Assembly: GCA_964229545.1 (NCBI GenBank)
Contig: CAXRDP010000021.1
Span: 1-30,563, forward strand
DNA length: 30,563 nucleotides
Direction of reading: 5' to 3'
DNA from: UBA724 sp964229545
GTDB taxonomy: Bacteria > Bacteroidota > Bacteroidia > Flavobacteriales > Flavobacteriaceae
Positions 22,876 to 30,563 of this stretch are shown one piece after another; position 1 is the first letter of the stretch; the number at the start of each line of letters is the position of its first letter. The notes below the pieces were generated by a model. The model was not told where the DNA came from. It saw only the letters and a program-made list of their open reading frames with translations, and did no database searches. Made by a program: the position numbers and the translations under genes.

Positions 22876-23898
22876 ATGGAATTTACCGCCTTACAGATTG
22901 CCGAATTACTCAATGGTTCCGTAGTGGGCAATCAGGACGCTCTTGTTTCTCATCTATCCAAAATTGAAGATGCACAAGCGGGGGCTTTGTCTTTTTTGGC
23001 AAATCCCAAATACACACCATTCGTTTATACGACTGGTGCTTCTGTAACCTTGGTTAGTAGCGACTTTAAGCCAGAAAAGGAATATACAACGACCCTTATT
23101 CAGGTTGATGATCCATATGATTCCTTTACCAAGCTACTAGGTCATTATGCCGCATTAAAGCAAACCAAAAAAGGGATTCACAAGCAGTCTGTAATTGAGT
23201 CTGAAGTGAGTTATGGTAAAGATTTTTTCTTGGGGGCTTTTTCTGTAGTCAATGAACGGGTCAGTATCGGCAATAATGTTAAAATTTATCACAATGTACA
23301 TATTGGATCTGATGTGACTATTGGGGACAACACCATTATCTATTCGGGTGCTAATATTGCTGATGACACTGTTATTGGTGCCAATTGCATCATTCATAGC
23401 AATGCAGTCATAGGAGCAGATGGATTTGGGTTTAGCCCAAACAAAGACCGTTCTTACAGCAAAATCCCACAAACAGGCAACGTAATCATTGAAGACGACG
23501 TCGAGATAGGCGCGGGAACCACCATAGACCGTGCTACTCTTGGATCAACCATCATCAGAAAGGGCGTTAAGCTTGACAATCTAATTCAAATTGCTCACAA
23601 CGTTGAGATAGGTGCCCATACTGTCATTGCAGCACAATCAGGTGTTGCCGGGTCTACAAAGGTAGGGTCTCATTGTATTTTAGGTGGTCAGGTCGGGATT
23701 GGTGGTCATCTTAAAATAGGGGACAGGGTGCAAGTTCAAGCGCAAACCGGTGTTTTAAAGAATATTGATGATGATGCAAAGATTATGGGCACCCCTGCTT
23801 TTGATTACAATGCATTTAACAGATCATATGTTCATTTTAAAAATCTACCCAAACACATGAACAGTCTTCACGAACTCCAAAAAAAACTTAACAAATAA
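22876..23898 (+). CDS. lpxD: UDP-3-O-acylglucosamine N-acyltransferase
   Basis: Third step of lipid A synthesis: adds a 3-hydroxyacyl chain from ACP to the 2-amino group of UDP-3-O-acyl-glucosamine. The 340-residue protein has an N-terminal uridine-binding domain (about 1-100; TALQIAELLNGSVVG, ALSFLANPKYTPFVY) and then a left-handed beta-helix of hexapeptide repeats (IGNNVKIYHNVHIGSDVTIG and onward, about 130-310). The IIHSNAVIGADGFGF and IAHNVEIGAH segments are those of LpxD active sites. The C-terminal helices follow (FKNLPKHMNSLHELQKKL). The stop TAA overlaps the lpxC ATG by one base. Confidence 0.94.
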   Translation: MEFTALQIAELLNGSVVGNQDALVSHLSKIEDAQAGALSFLANPKYTPFVYTTGASVTLVSSDFKPEKEYTTTLIQVDDPYDSFTKLLGHYAALKQTKKGIHKQSVIESEVSYGKDFFLGAFSVVNERVSIGNNVKIYHNVHIGSDVTIGDNTIIYSGANIADDTVIGANCIIHSNAVIGADGFGFSPNKDRSYSKIPQTGNVIIEDDVEIGAGTTIDRATLGSTIIRKGVKLDNLIQIAHNVEIGAHTVIAAQSGVAGSTKVGSHCILGGQVGIGGHLKIGDRVQVQAQTGVLKNIDDDAKIMGTPAFDYNAFNRSYVHFKNLPKHMNSLHELQKKLNK

Positions 23899-25298
23899 TG
23901 GCCAATCAAACTACCATTTCGTCTTCCATTACCCTGAAGGGGGTGGGCATACATACAGGTGAGGAAGTTACTATGACTTTCAAACCAGCACCTGCCAATC
24001 ATGGATATGCTTTTTGTCGAATTGACCTTGAAGGCCATCCCGTTATCGAAGCCCATGTCCAGTATGTTTTAGATACCCAGCGAGGCACCTCTTTGCAAAA
24101 AAATGGTGTCAAAATTCAAACTTCTGAACATGTTTTGGCTGCATTGGTAGGCCTAGAAATCGATAATGTTTTAATCGAACTCAACGCCTCTGAGCCTCCA
24201 ATTATGGATGGCTCTTCCAAATTTTTTGTAGAAGCTTTGGAAAAGGCGGGCATTACCACACTCGATGCACCGAGAGAGGAATATATAGTCAAAGAAAACA
24301 TCACTTACTACGATGAAGAATCCGGCAGTGAAATTACTTTGTTGCCATGTGACAACTACCAAGTGACCACCATGGTGGATTTTGGCACCAAGGTATTAGG
24401 CACTCAAAATGCTACGCTCAAAAAACTATCCGACTTCAAAAAAGATTTCGCCAATGCGAGAACCTTTAGTTTTTTACATGAGTTAGAGATGTTGTTGGAA
24501 AACGGTCTTATCAAAGGTGGTGATCTCAATAATGCCATCGTTTACGTGGACAAAGAGCTTTCCGATGAAACAATGGATAAATTGCGTAAAGCTTTTAATA
24601 AAAAGTCTATTTCTGTAAATCCCAATGGCATATTAGACAACCTTACGCTTCACTATCCCAATGAAGCCGCCCGTCATAAGTTATTAGATGTAATTGGGGA
24701 TTTGGCTTTGATCGGTACAAGGATTCGTGGCAAGGTGATTGCCACCAAACCAGGTCATTATGTCAACACACAGTTTGCAAAAAAGATGGCTAAAATCATA
24801 AAAACGGAAAAACGCAACAGAGTACCTGTGTTTGACTTGAACGTCGAGCCTGCTTTGGATGTCAATGACATCATGAAAATATTACCGCATCGCCCTCCAT
24901 TTTTATTGGTCGATAAAATATTAGAGATTAGTGACAATCATGTCATCGCAGTGAAAAGCGTTAGTATGAATGAGCCTTTTTTCGAAGGACATTTTCCTGG
25001 TCAACCCGTTATGCCGGGCGTATTACAGATTGAATCCATGGCTCAGGCGGGTGGGGTTTTGGTGTTGAATACAGTACCAGATCCAGAAAACTATTTGACG
25101 TTTTTCATGAAAATAGAAAATGCCAAGTTTAAGCATCCTGTAGTTCCGGGTGACACTTTGGTCTTTAAACTCGAATTATTATCACCCATCAGAAGAGGTA
25201 TCTGCCATATGCAGGCTTATGCCTATAGTAGAGGTCGCTTGGTGACCGAAGCAGAAATGATGGCACAGATTGTCAGAAAAAAAGATACTGAAGAATGA
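23898..25298 (+). CDS. lpxC: Bifunctional UDP-3-O-acyl-GlcNAc deacetylase / (3R)-hydroxyacyl-ACP dehydratase (LpxC-FabZ fusion)
   Basis: A natural fusion, 466 residues. The LpxC half (about 1-305) is the zinc deacetylase committing to lipid A: zinc ligands H78 (TSEHVLAAL), H260 and D264 (ARHKLLDVIGDL). The FabZ half (about 315-460) is the hot-dog dehydratase of fatty acid synthesis: LPHRPPFLLVD, then catalytic H365 (EGHFPGQPVMPG) and E379 (LQIESMAQAG), with the normal 14-residue spacing. Both active sites look intact. The fusion ties lipid A commitment to fatty acid dehydration and is a known feature of Bacteroidota. The gene is coupled to lpxD (one-base overlap) and lpxA (ATGA overlap). Confidence 0.96.
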   Translation: MANQTTISSSITLKGVGIHTGEEVTMTFKPAPANHGYAFCRIDLEGHPVIEAHVQYVLDTQRGTSLQKNGVKIQTSEHVLAALVGLEIDNVLIELNASEPPIMDGSSKFFVEALEKAGITTLDAPREEYIVKENITYYDEESGSEITLLPCDNYQVTTMVDFGTKVLGTQNATLKKLSDFKKDFANARTFSFLHELEMLLENGLIKGGDLNNAIVYVDKELSDETMDKLRKAFNKKSISVNPNGILDNLTLHYPNEAARHKLLDVIGDLALIGTRIRGKVIATKPGHYVNTQFAKKMAKIIKTEKRNRVPVFDLNVEPALDVNDIMKILPHRPPFLLVDKILEISDNHVIAVKSVSMNEPFFEGHFPGQPVMPGVLQIESMAQAGGVLVLNTVPDPENYLTFFMKIENAKFKHPVVPGDTLVFKLELLSPIRRGICHMQAYAYSRGRLVTEAEMMAQIVRKKDTEE

Positions 25299-26077
25299 AT
25301 CAACCTTTAGCATACGTACACCCAAGAGCTAAGATTGCCAAAAATGTAGTGATTGAACCTTTCACTACCATAGATAAAGATGTTGTCATAGGGGAAGGCA
25401 CTTGGATAGGCCCCAACGTGACCATTATGGAAGGGGCTCGTATTGGAAAAAACTGCAATATTTTTCCGGGTTCTGTTATCGCAGCTGTGCCACAAGACCT
25501 GAAATTTGAAGGCGAAGAAAGTACTGCTGAAATTGGCGATAACACCACCATTCGGGAATGTGTAACTATCAACCGAGGAACTTCTTCACGCGGAAAAACT
25601 GCCATTGGAAAGAATTGTCTCATCATGGCTTATTCACATATTGCGCACGATTGTATTGTTGGTGACCACTGTATCTTTTCTAACAATAGTACATTGGCTG
25701 GCCATATCACGGTGGGTGATCATGTGATACTGGCGGGAATGACCGCTGTTCACCAGTTTTGTTCTATTGGAAGTCATGCTTTTGTTGCCGGAGGCTCTTT
25801 GGTTCGAAAGGACATTCCACCTTTTGTAAAAGCTGCACGAGAACCCATCTCTTATGTGGGCATCAACTCTGTGGGATTGCGTAGAAGAGGTTTTGACACG
25901 GATAAAATCCGAGAGATTCAAAACATTTACCGCATCCTATATCAAAAAAACTTTAACAACACCCAAGCTGCTCAAATCATCGAAGCTGAAATGGAAATCT
26001 CTGCAGAGCGTGATGAAATATTGCAATTTATCCGTGATTCGCAACGCGGTATCATGAAAGGGTATACTCAATCATAG
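25295..26077 (+). CDS. lpxA: UDP-N-acetylglucosamine O-acyltransferase
   Basis: First step of lipid A synthesis: transfers a 3-hydroxyacyl group from ACP to UDP-GlcNAc. It has 260 residues, the normal size. A left-handed beta-helix of hexapeptide repeats fills residues 5-180 (IGEGTWIGPNVTIMEGARIG). The catalytic histidine is H118 in SHIAHDCIVG. LAGMTAVHQFCSIGSHAFV follows, and the C-terminal helical domain starts near GINSVGLRRRGF. The ATG overlaps the lpxC-fabZ stop by four bases, so the lipid A enzymes D, C and A are made from one coupled message. efp follows after four bases. Confidence 0.95.
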   Translation: MNQPLAYVHPRAKIAKNVVIEPFTTIDKDVVIGEGTWIGPNVTIMEGARIGKNCNIFPGSVIAAVPQDLKFEGEESTAEIGDNTTIRECVTINRGTSSRGKTAIGKNCLIMAYSHIAHDCIVGDHCIFSNNSTLAGHITVGDHVILAGMTAVHQFCSIGSHAFVAGGSLVRKDIPPFVKAAREPISYVGINSVGLRRRGFDTDKIREIQNIYRILYQKNFNNTQAAQIIEAEMEISAERDEILQFIRDSQRGIMKGYTQS

Positions 26078-26081
26078 AACT

Positions 26082-26648
26082 ATGGCATCAACTTCCGACA
26101 TTCGAAAAGGTTTGTGCATTCGGTACAACAACGATATCTATAAAATTGTAGAATTTCTACATGTAAAACCCGGAAAAGGCCCTGCTTTTGTACGTACCAA
26201 ACTCAAAAGTGTAACCAACGGAAAAGTAATTGACAACACCTTCTCTGCGGGTCATAAAATTGAGGATGTGCGTGTAGAGACTCGTAAGTATCAGTTTTTA
26301 TACAATGAAGGAGAGACTTTTCACTTTATGAATACTGAAGACTACAATCAGATTGAGTTACAAAAAGACATTCTTGACGCACCCGATCTGATGAAAGAGG
26401 GAGAGATCGTGACTGTTATTACCAATGCGGATGATGGCATCCCTCTTTCTGTTGAAATGCCTGCCAGTGTAGTGTTGGAAGTTACTCACAGCGAACCCGG
26501 AGTGAAAGGAAATACGGCCACCAATGCCACCAAACCCGCCACCTTAGAAACCGGTGCCCAAATCAATGTCCCTTTGTTTATCAATGAAGGTGACAAAATC
26601 AAAGTAGACACAGAAAAAGGAAGTTATATCGAACGCATTAAAGAATAA
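26082..26648 (+). CDS. efp: Translation elongation factor P
   Basis: Relieves ribosome stalling at polyproline stretches. It has 188 residues in the three-barrel EF-P layout. The tip loop reads VKPGKGPAF, with lysine K32 at the position that is modified in many bacteria (K34 in E. coli). This is a lysine type, not the arginine type that is rhamnosylated by EarP. Domains II and III contain GHKIEDVRVETRKYQFLY and the C-terminal signature ETGAQINVPLFINEGDKIKVDTEKGSYIERI (in pieces, residues 150-187). It sits four bases after lpxA and one base before sucD. Confidence 0.96.
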   Translation: MASTSDIRKGLCIRYNNDIYKIVEFLHVKPGKGPAFVRTKLKSVTNGKVIDNTFSAGHKIEDVRVETRKYQFLYNEGETFHFMNTEDYNQIELQKDILDAPDLMKEGEIVTVITNADDGIPLSVEMPASVVLEVTHSEPGVKGNTATNATKPATLETGAQINVPLFINEGDKIKVDTEKGSYIERIKE

Positions 26649-26649
26649 A

Positions 26650-27522
26650 ATGAGCGTACTCGTCAACAAAAATTCAAGAATCATCGTACAAGGCTTTACT
26701 GGAAGCGAAGGCACTTTTCATGCAGAACAAATGATTGCTTACGGTACCCAGATTGTGGGTGGTGTAACCCCTGGTAAGGGTGGGCAAACCCATTTAGGCA
26801 AACCCGTTTTTAACACAGTCGAACAAGCTGTAAAAGAAGTGAACGCAGACACCAGTATCATATTTGTGCCTCCTGCTTTTGCTGCAGATGCCATCATGGA
26901 GGCTGCTGATGCAGGCATCCAAGTGATCGTTACCATCACAGAGGGCATTCCTGTGGCTGATATGGTCAAGGCTGCAGCTTATGTCAAAGATCGTGGCGCA
27001 CGTCTTGTTGGTCCCAACTGCCCAGGGGTGATTACTCCGGAAGAAGCCAAAGTAGGTATCATGCCTGGATTTGTGTTTAAAAAAGGCAGTGTGGGGATTG
27101 TGTCCAAATCTGGAACCCTTACTTACGAAGCTGCCGATCAGGTTGTCAAAGAAGGTTTGGGAATCACCACAGCCATAGGTATTGGTGGTGACCCAATTAT
27201 TGGAACAACAACCAAAGATGCCATTCAATTGCTGATGAATGATGATGAAACCGAATGTATCGTAATGATAGGTGAAATTGGGGGTCAACTCGAAGCCGAT
27301 GCCGCCCAATGGGTCAAAGAACAAGGCAACCCAAAACCTGTGGTAGGTTTTATTGCAGGTGAAACTGCTCCCAAAGGCCGTACCATGGGTCATGCAGGTG
27401 CCATAGTGGGTGGGGCAGACGACACTGCGGAAGCCAAAAAACGCATCATGGCAGAATGCGGCATACATGTTGTGGATTCCCCAGCCGAAATAGGAAAAAA
27501 AGTCGCTGAAGTTTTAGCTTAA
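26650..27522 (+). CDS. sucD: Succinyl-CoA synthetase (ADP/GDP-forming) subunit alpha
   Basis: Alpha subunit of the TCA-cycle enzyme that makes ATP or GTP from succinyl-CoA. It has 290 residues. The N-terminal CoA-binding Rossmann domain has QGFTGSEGTFHAEQMIAYG and GGVTPGKGG; the ligase domain has VGPNCPGVI and SKSGTLTYE. The phosphorylated histidine is H248 in MGHAGAIVGG. The beta subunit gene (sucC) is not in the window, so the two subunits are not adjacent here. The ATG begins one base after the efp stop, and fabG follows after four bases. Confidence 0.95.
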   Translation: MSVLVNKNSRIIVQGFTGSEGTFHAEQMIAYGTQIVGGVTPGKGGQTHLGKPVFNTVEQAVKEVNADTSIIFVPPAFAADAIMEAADAGIQVIVTITEGIPVADMVKAAAYVKDRGARLVGPNCPGVITPEEAKVGIMPGFVFKKGSVGIVSKSGTLTYEAADQVVKEGLGITTAIGIGGDPIIGTTTKDAIQLLMNDDETECIVMIGEIGGQLEADAAQWVKEQGNPKPVVGFIAGETAPKGRTMGHAGAIVGGADDTAEAKKRIMAECGIHVVDSPAEIGKKVAEVLA

Positions 27523-27526
27523 TCAT

Positions 27527-28273
27527 ATGAAATTACTCGAAGGAAAAGTCGCTTTGATTACTGGTGCCAGCAGGGGCATCGGTAAAGGAATTGCTACAAC
27601 ATTTGCCCAACATGGCGCCTCTGTTGCATTTACCTACAGCTCCTCTGTAGAAGCTGCTCAAGAACTCGAAAAAGAGTTGTTGTCATTAGGGGTTAAAGCC
27701 AAAGGCTATCAGTCCAACGCGGCCGATTTTGAACAAGCCCAGCAATTGGTCACCGATGTTTTGGCCGATTTCGAAGCCATAGATGTATTGATAAACAACG
27801 CTGGCATCACCAAAGACAATTTGTTGATGCGCATTACAGAAGAAGATTTCGATAAAGTGATTGAGGTCAATCTGAAATCTGTTTTCAATATGACCAAAGC
27901 CGTTCAGCGCACCATGCTCAAACAACGAAATGGTAGCATCATCAATATGAGCTCTGTGGTTGGGGTTAAGGGCAACGCCGGGCAATCCAATTACGCAGCT
28001 TCCAAGGCGGGAATTATCGGGTTTTCAAAGTCTATTGCCCTTGAACTAGGCTCGAGAAATATTCGTTCCAACGTAATTGCGCCGGGCTTTATAGAGACCG
28101 AAATGACAGCCAAGCTCTCAGAAGAAGTCGTAGCAGGTTGGCGCGCCGGTATTCCGCTCAAGCGAGGCGGTACTCCAGAAGACGTAGCCAATGCCTGTGT
28201 GTATCTGGCTTCAGACCTTTCTTCCTATGTCACAGGACAAGTATTACATGTCGATGGCGGCATGCTCACTTAA
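27527..28273 (+). CDS. fabG: 3-oxoacyl-[acyl-carrier-protein] reductase
   Basis: NADPH-dependent reductase of fatty acid elongation, 248 residues, SDR family. The cofactor loop is TGASRGIGKGIA. The N-A-G motif is NNAGITKDNLL. The catalytic set is S143 (NMSSVVG) and Y156-K160 (NYAASK). The C-terminal PGFIETEMTAKLSEE and VTGQVLHVDGGM are specific to FabG rather than to other SDRs. Start ATG 27527 is four bases after sucD. The clustering of fabG with lpxC-fabZ in one direction is consistent with coordinated acyl-chain supply for lipid A, which is inference. Confidence 0.93.
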   Translation: MKLLEGKVALITGASRGIGKGIATTFAQHGASVAFTYSSSVEAAQELEKELLSLGVKAKGYQSNAADFEQAQQLVTDVLADFEAIDVLINNAGITKDNLLMRITEEDFDKVIEVNLKSVFNMTKAVQRTMLKQRNGSIINMSSVVGVKGNAGQSNYAASKAGIIGFSKSIALELGSRNIRSNVIAPGFIETEMTAKLSEEVVAGWRAGIPLKRGGTPEDVANACVYLASDLSSYVTGQVLHVDGGMLT

Positions 28274-28291
28274 TATCTAAAAATTATACCC

Positions 28292-29110
28292 ATGAATACA
28301 TTACCAAAAATCGGATTGCCCATAGTCGTTCTCGGCATGGTTTTACTCATTTTTATCGCCAAATCTTCTGTTAACATAGGTTATGGAGAGGCAGGCGTTG
28401 TATGGAAACGTTTTGGAGGCGGTACGGTTGTTGACAAAGCACCCCTTGGCGAAGGTTTCCACATTATTGCACCCTGGAACAAGGTGTATATCTATGACAT
28501 CAAACAACAAGAGGAGTTTGAAAGTGGTATGCGCGTGCTGTCTTCCAATGGTCTTGAGATTTCGTTGGACGTTTCTGTGTTGTATCAACCCAAAATCGAT
28601 GAGTTGGGCATTCTTCACAAAACCAAAGGGGAAAACTATCTCAACATTGTCATTGTTCCTGAAATTCGAGCAGTGGCACGCTCTGTGATTGGACGTTACA
28701 CACCCGAACAGTTGTATTCCACCAAACGTGACGCGATTCAGAATGAGATTTACGAAGAAACCAAAAAGAAGGTAGAGCCTCAGCATGTTCAAATCAACTC
28801 TGTATTGGTGCGCGATGTTACCTTGCCACCCTCAATTAAAGAAGCCATTCAACGCAAGTTGACACAAGAGCAGGAGGCCTTGGAGTACGAATTTCGTTTG
28901 GAAAAAGCCCGTCAGGAAGCCGAGCGTCAACGCATTGATGCTGAAGGAAAAGCCATGGCCAACCGCATTCTTAACGCCTCTTTGACTCGTAATGTGCTGT
29001 TAGAGAAAGGAATAGAAGCTACTCTCAAGCTCGCTGAATCACCCAATGCAAAAGTGGTTGTGATCGGTAGTGGAGAAGATGGTTTGCCAATTATTTTAGG
29101 CAATCAATAA
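28292..29110 (+). CDS. Prohibitin/SPFH-domain membrane protein
   Basis: A 272-residue protein with one N-terminal transmembrane segment (IGLPIVVLGMVLLIFIA, about 6-22), then an SPFH (band 7/prohibitin) domain (about 25-200), starting VNIGYGEAGVVWKRFGG. Prohibitin-like features are PEIRAVARSVIGRYTPEQLYS, VQINSVLVRDVTLPPSI, and the coiled-coil helix EAIQRKLTQEQEALEYEFRLEKARQEAERQRIDAEG (about 185-220). These proteins form large ring or cage assemblies, often controlling membrane proteases such as FtsH. The role in flavobacteria is not known to me. It follows fabG by 18 bases and precedes the histidine operon leader. Confidence 0.88.
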   Translation: MNTLPKIGLPIVVLGMVLLIFIAKSSVNIGYGEAGVVWKRFGGGTVVDKAPLGEGFHIIAPWNKVYIYDIKQQEEFESGMRVLSSNGLEISLDVSVLYQPKIDELGILHKTKGENYLNIVIVPEIRAVARSVIGRYTPEQLYSTKRDAIQNEIYEETKKKVEPQHVQINSVLVRDVTLPPSIKEAIQRKLTQEQEALEYEFRLEKARQEAERQRIDAEGKAMANRILNASLTRNVLLEKGIEATLKLAESPNAKVVVIGSGEDGLPIILGNQ

Positions 29111-29131
29111 GGTAATTTGAAATTTTTGTTT

Positions 29132-29139
29132 CATATTTG
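29132..29139 (+). promoter_or_regulatory. Candidate -7 box of the histidine operon
   Basis: CATATTTG, a 7-of-8 match to TAnnTTTG, followed by CACCC, as at aroB and lpxD. It ends eight bases before the leader-peptide ATG, so the leader mRNA would begin at or just before that codon. No convincing -33 element is seen. Confidence 0.4.
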
Positions 29140-29147
29140 CACCCATA

Positions 29148-29201
29148 ATGAGAAACAACACACATATCCACCATTCAAAATGCTTTGCTCAAGCGAGTTG
29201 A
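29148..29201 (+). CDS. hisL: Histidine operon leader peptide
   Basis: A 17-codon reading frame that encodes MRNNTHIHHSKCFAQAS. Three of the four codons at 29163-29174 are histidine (CAT, ATC, CAC, CAT), the mark of a leader peptide whose translation rate reports charged tRNA-His. It is followed by an antiterminator/terminator pair and then by hisG. A ribosome stalled at the His codons would leave 29187-29195 free to pair with 29230-29238, blocking the terminator. One reaching the stop at 29199-29201 would cover that segment and allow termination. The histidine codons, hairpins and hisG location agree; expression itself is unproven. Confidence 0.85.
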   Translation: MRNNTHIHHSKCFAQAS

Positions 29202-29255
29202 AGAGGATATAGATTATATTCATAAAACCCGTTTGAGCTTCAAACGGGTTTTTTT
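29187..29255 (+). promoter_or_regulatory. Histidine attenuator: antiterminator and terminator
   Basis: The terminator is a 12-base perfect stem, AAACCCGTTTGA (29225-29236) with TCAAACGGGTTT (29240-29251), with a three-base loop and a T-tract to 29255. The antiterminator pairs GCTCAAGCG (29187-29195) with CGTTTGAGC (29230-29238), nine pairs with one G-U, and shares bases with the terminator stem, so only one can form. The leader-peptide stop lies right after the antiterminator's 5' arm. Confidence 0.85.
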
Positions 29256-29275
29256 GTTATAAATAATTTATAAGC

Positions 29276-30136
29276 ATGAAAAAAAAGTTACATATAGCAG
29301 TACAAAAATCAGGGAGACTACACGATGACTCCTTAAAGTTGCTCAAAGACTGTGGAATCTCTATCGATAATGGAAAGGATCAGCTCAAAGCAGCGGCAAA
29401 AAACTTCCCCATGGAGGTATTCTATTTGCGTAATGGTGACATACCCCAATATCTACGCGATGGAGTGATTGATGTTGCTATTATTGGGGAAAACCTTTTG
29501 GTCGAAAAAGGAGAGGGCATAAGCATTACAGAGAAACTCGGTTTTTCCACTTGTAAGGTTTCTATAGCCGTACCTAAGGATGAGAACTATGAAGGAATTC
29601 AAAGCTTAGGTGGTAAAAAAATTGCTACCTCCTATCCCAATACCGTCAAAAAGTTTTTGGCAGAAAAGGGAGTAGAGGCTGATTTGCATATTATTAACGG
29701 CTCGGTAGAGATTGCGCCCAACATCGGGCTCTCTGATGCCATTTGCGATATCGTTTCGAGCGGTTCGACCTTGTTTAAAAACAACCTTAAAGAAGTTGAG
29801 GTTTTGTTTCGCTCAGAGGCCGTGTTGGCAGCAGGACCCTCACTAGACAGTGAAAAGCAGGCATTGTTGGACAAACTTCAGTTTCGCATACAGTCTGTTT
29901 TAAAGGGTCGTAGGTCTAAATATATTTTGATGAATGTATCCAACGACAGCATAAACACCATCTCATCCATTTTACCTGTTTTAAAATCGCCTACCATCAT
30001 GCCTTTGGCGGAGTCGGGATGGAGTTCATTACATTCAGTCATTGATGAAGGCACCTTTTGGGAAGTCATCGACCAACTCAAAGCAGCTGGTGCTCAGGAT
30101 ATTTTGGTATGTCCTATTGAAAAAATGGTATTGTAA
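29276..30136 (+). CDS. hisG: ATP phosphoribosyltransferase, long (regulatory) form
   Basis: First and committed step of histidine synthesis: joins PRPP and ATP to make phosphoribosyl-ATP. At 286 residues it is the long HisG, which carries a C-terminal ACT-like domain (about 213-286; PTIMPLAESGWSSLHSVIDE, AAGAQDILVCPIEKM) for histidine feedback. It does not need HisZ. The catalytic half has AVQKSGRLHDDSLKLLKDCG, DVAIIGENLLVE, and the PRPP-binding region DAICDIVSSGSTLFKN. It begins 20 bases after the attenuator, and its stop is one base before the hisD ATG. Confidence 0.95.
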   Translation: MKKKLHIAVQKSGRLHDDSLKLLKDCGISIDNGKDQLKAAAKNFPMEVFYLRNGDIPQYLRDGVIDVAIIGENLLVEKGEGISITEKLGFSTCKVSIAVPKDENYEGIQSLGGKKIATSYPNTVKKFLAEKGVEADLHIINGSVEIAPNIGLSDAICDIVSSGSTLFKNNLKEVEVLFRSEAVLAAGPSLDSEKQALLDKLQFRIQSVLKGRRSKYILMNVSNDSINTISSILPVLKSPTIMPLAESGWSSLHSVIDEGTFWEVIDQLKAAGAQDILVCPIEKMVL

Positions 30137-30137
30137 G

Positions 30138-30563
30138 ATGAAGCAATTTGTAAATCCATCACGATCCGACTGGGAAACGCTACAACAGCGTCCGACAGCT
30201 TCGTATGATGCCTTATTACCGACAGTAGATGCAGTTTTTGCTGCCGTACAATCAGAGGGTGACAAGGCCATACGGCAATACAGCACTCAGTTTGATGGGT
30301 ATTGCCCGGTCAATTTGGAAGTGCCGAAATCGGATTGGGAGCAGTCTGCTGATGAGCTCAGTCCGGAACTCAAATCGGCCATCGATCGTGCCTACGCCAA
30401 CATTTACAGCTTTCACCAAGCACAACGCACACCCAAAGTCGAAGTTACTGTCCAAAAAGGGGTGTCATGTTGGCAAGAAAAGCGTCCCATAGAAAAAGTA
30501 GGATTGTATATTCCCGGTGGTACGGCCCCTTTGTTTTCATCTGTACTGATGTTGGCCATTCCA
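30138..30563 (+). CDS. hisD: Histidinol dehydrogenase, N-terminal part (3' truncated by window edge)
   Basis: Last two steps of histidine synthesis: oxidises L-histidinol to histidine via the aldehyde, with two NAD+ and a zinc. Only 142 codons are visible, open to the last base. Recognised from VQSEGDKAIRQYSTQFDG near residue 38, AIDRAYANIYSFHQAQ, and KRPIEKVGLYIPGGTAPLFSS, the canonical HisD nucleotide-binding stretch. Catalytic histidines and zinc ligands fall beyond the window. It lies one base after hisG, in the operon controlled by the attenuator. Confidence 0.93.
   Translation, partial: MKQFVNPSRSDWETLQQRPTASYDALLPTVDAVFAAVQSEGDKAIRQYSTQFDGYCPVNLEVPKSDWEQSADELSPELKSAIDRAYANIYSFHQAQRTPKVEVTVQKGVSCWQEKRPIEKVGLYIPGGTAPLFSSVLMLAIP

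Noticed and set aside
26794..27468. 224-codon open frame on the minus strand
   Set aside because: It lies fully antisense to sucD, which has intact catalytic motifs. The product is rich in His, Phe and Cys with no domain, typical of a shadow frame.
28343..28792. 149-codon minus-strand frame inside the prohibitin-like gene
   Set aside because: Antisense to a clear SPFH domain; composition is not protein-like.
30229..30492. 87-codon plus-strand frame near the right edge
   Set aside because: It is an out-of-frame shadow of hisD, whose true frame is open from 30138 to the window end.

Overview
This window looks like a chromosomal core segment of a Bacteroidota member, most likely a flavobacterium. 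The signs are lineage markers: the fused lpxC-fabZ gene, the PorX regulator of type IX secretion, ParE/ParC rather than GyrB/GyrA sequence signatures, a Flavobacteria-like PEP carboxylase, and several promoters of the Bacteroidota type (-7 box TAnnTTTG) in place of sigma70 boxes. I see no rRNA, tRNA, CRISPR array, insertion sequence or phage gene. Genes are tightly packed, with many 1- to 4-base overlaps.

Layout. 1-2294: the 3' end of tilS, then a dsbD-type thiol reductase. 2267-2746 (-): a flavin reductase-like protein. 2898-5164: a secreted PDZ protein and the YifB/ComM AAA+ ATPase. 5221-5261: a GC-rich nested inverted repeat. 5319-5853 (-): a RelE/ParE-type toxin with its antitoxin, preceded by a likely operator. 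5964-7043 (-): two exported thioredoxin-fold proteins in one operon. 7273-11723: parE and parC (topoisomerase IV). 11720-12496 (-): a small lipoprotein and an XRE regulator. An AT-rich, repeat-bearing divergent region of about 270 bases separates the XRE gene from an M14 metallocarboxypeptidase-like gene (12763-13821). Then come an Lrp/AsnC regulator, a terminator-like hairpin, and ppc (14461-17022). 17019-18086 (-): aroB. 18149-19333: proline dehydrogenase. 19317-21609 (-): porX, tsaE and a small membrane protein. 21643-22848: an HD-domain phosphohydrolase. 22876-29110: lpxD, lpxC-fabZ, lpxA, efp, sucD, fabG and a prohibitin-like protein, all co-directional. 29132 to the end: the start of a histidine operon (leader peptide, attenuator, hisG, 5' part of hisD).

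How the genes fit together. The lpx block gives the early steps of lipid A synthesis plus the FabZ dehydratase, with FabG of fatty acid synthesis a few genes downstream. PorX links the window to type IX protein secretion. The DsbD and TlpA-like proteins suggest envelope thiol chemistry. The most informative non-coding element is upstream of hisG: a 17-residue leader peptide with three His codons in a row of four, followed by two mutually exclusive hairpins, which is a complete translation-coupled attenuator. A second terminator-like hairpin with a possible alternative pairing lies only 17 bases before ppc. The rest is largely ordinary core genome; no large undescribed multi-gene system is evident to me.
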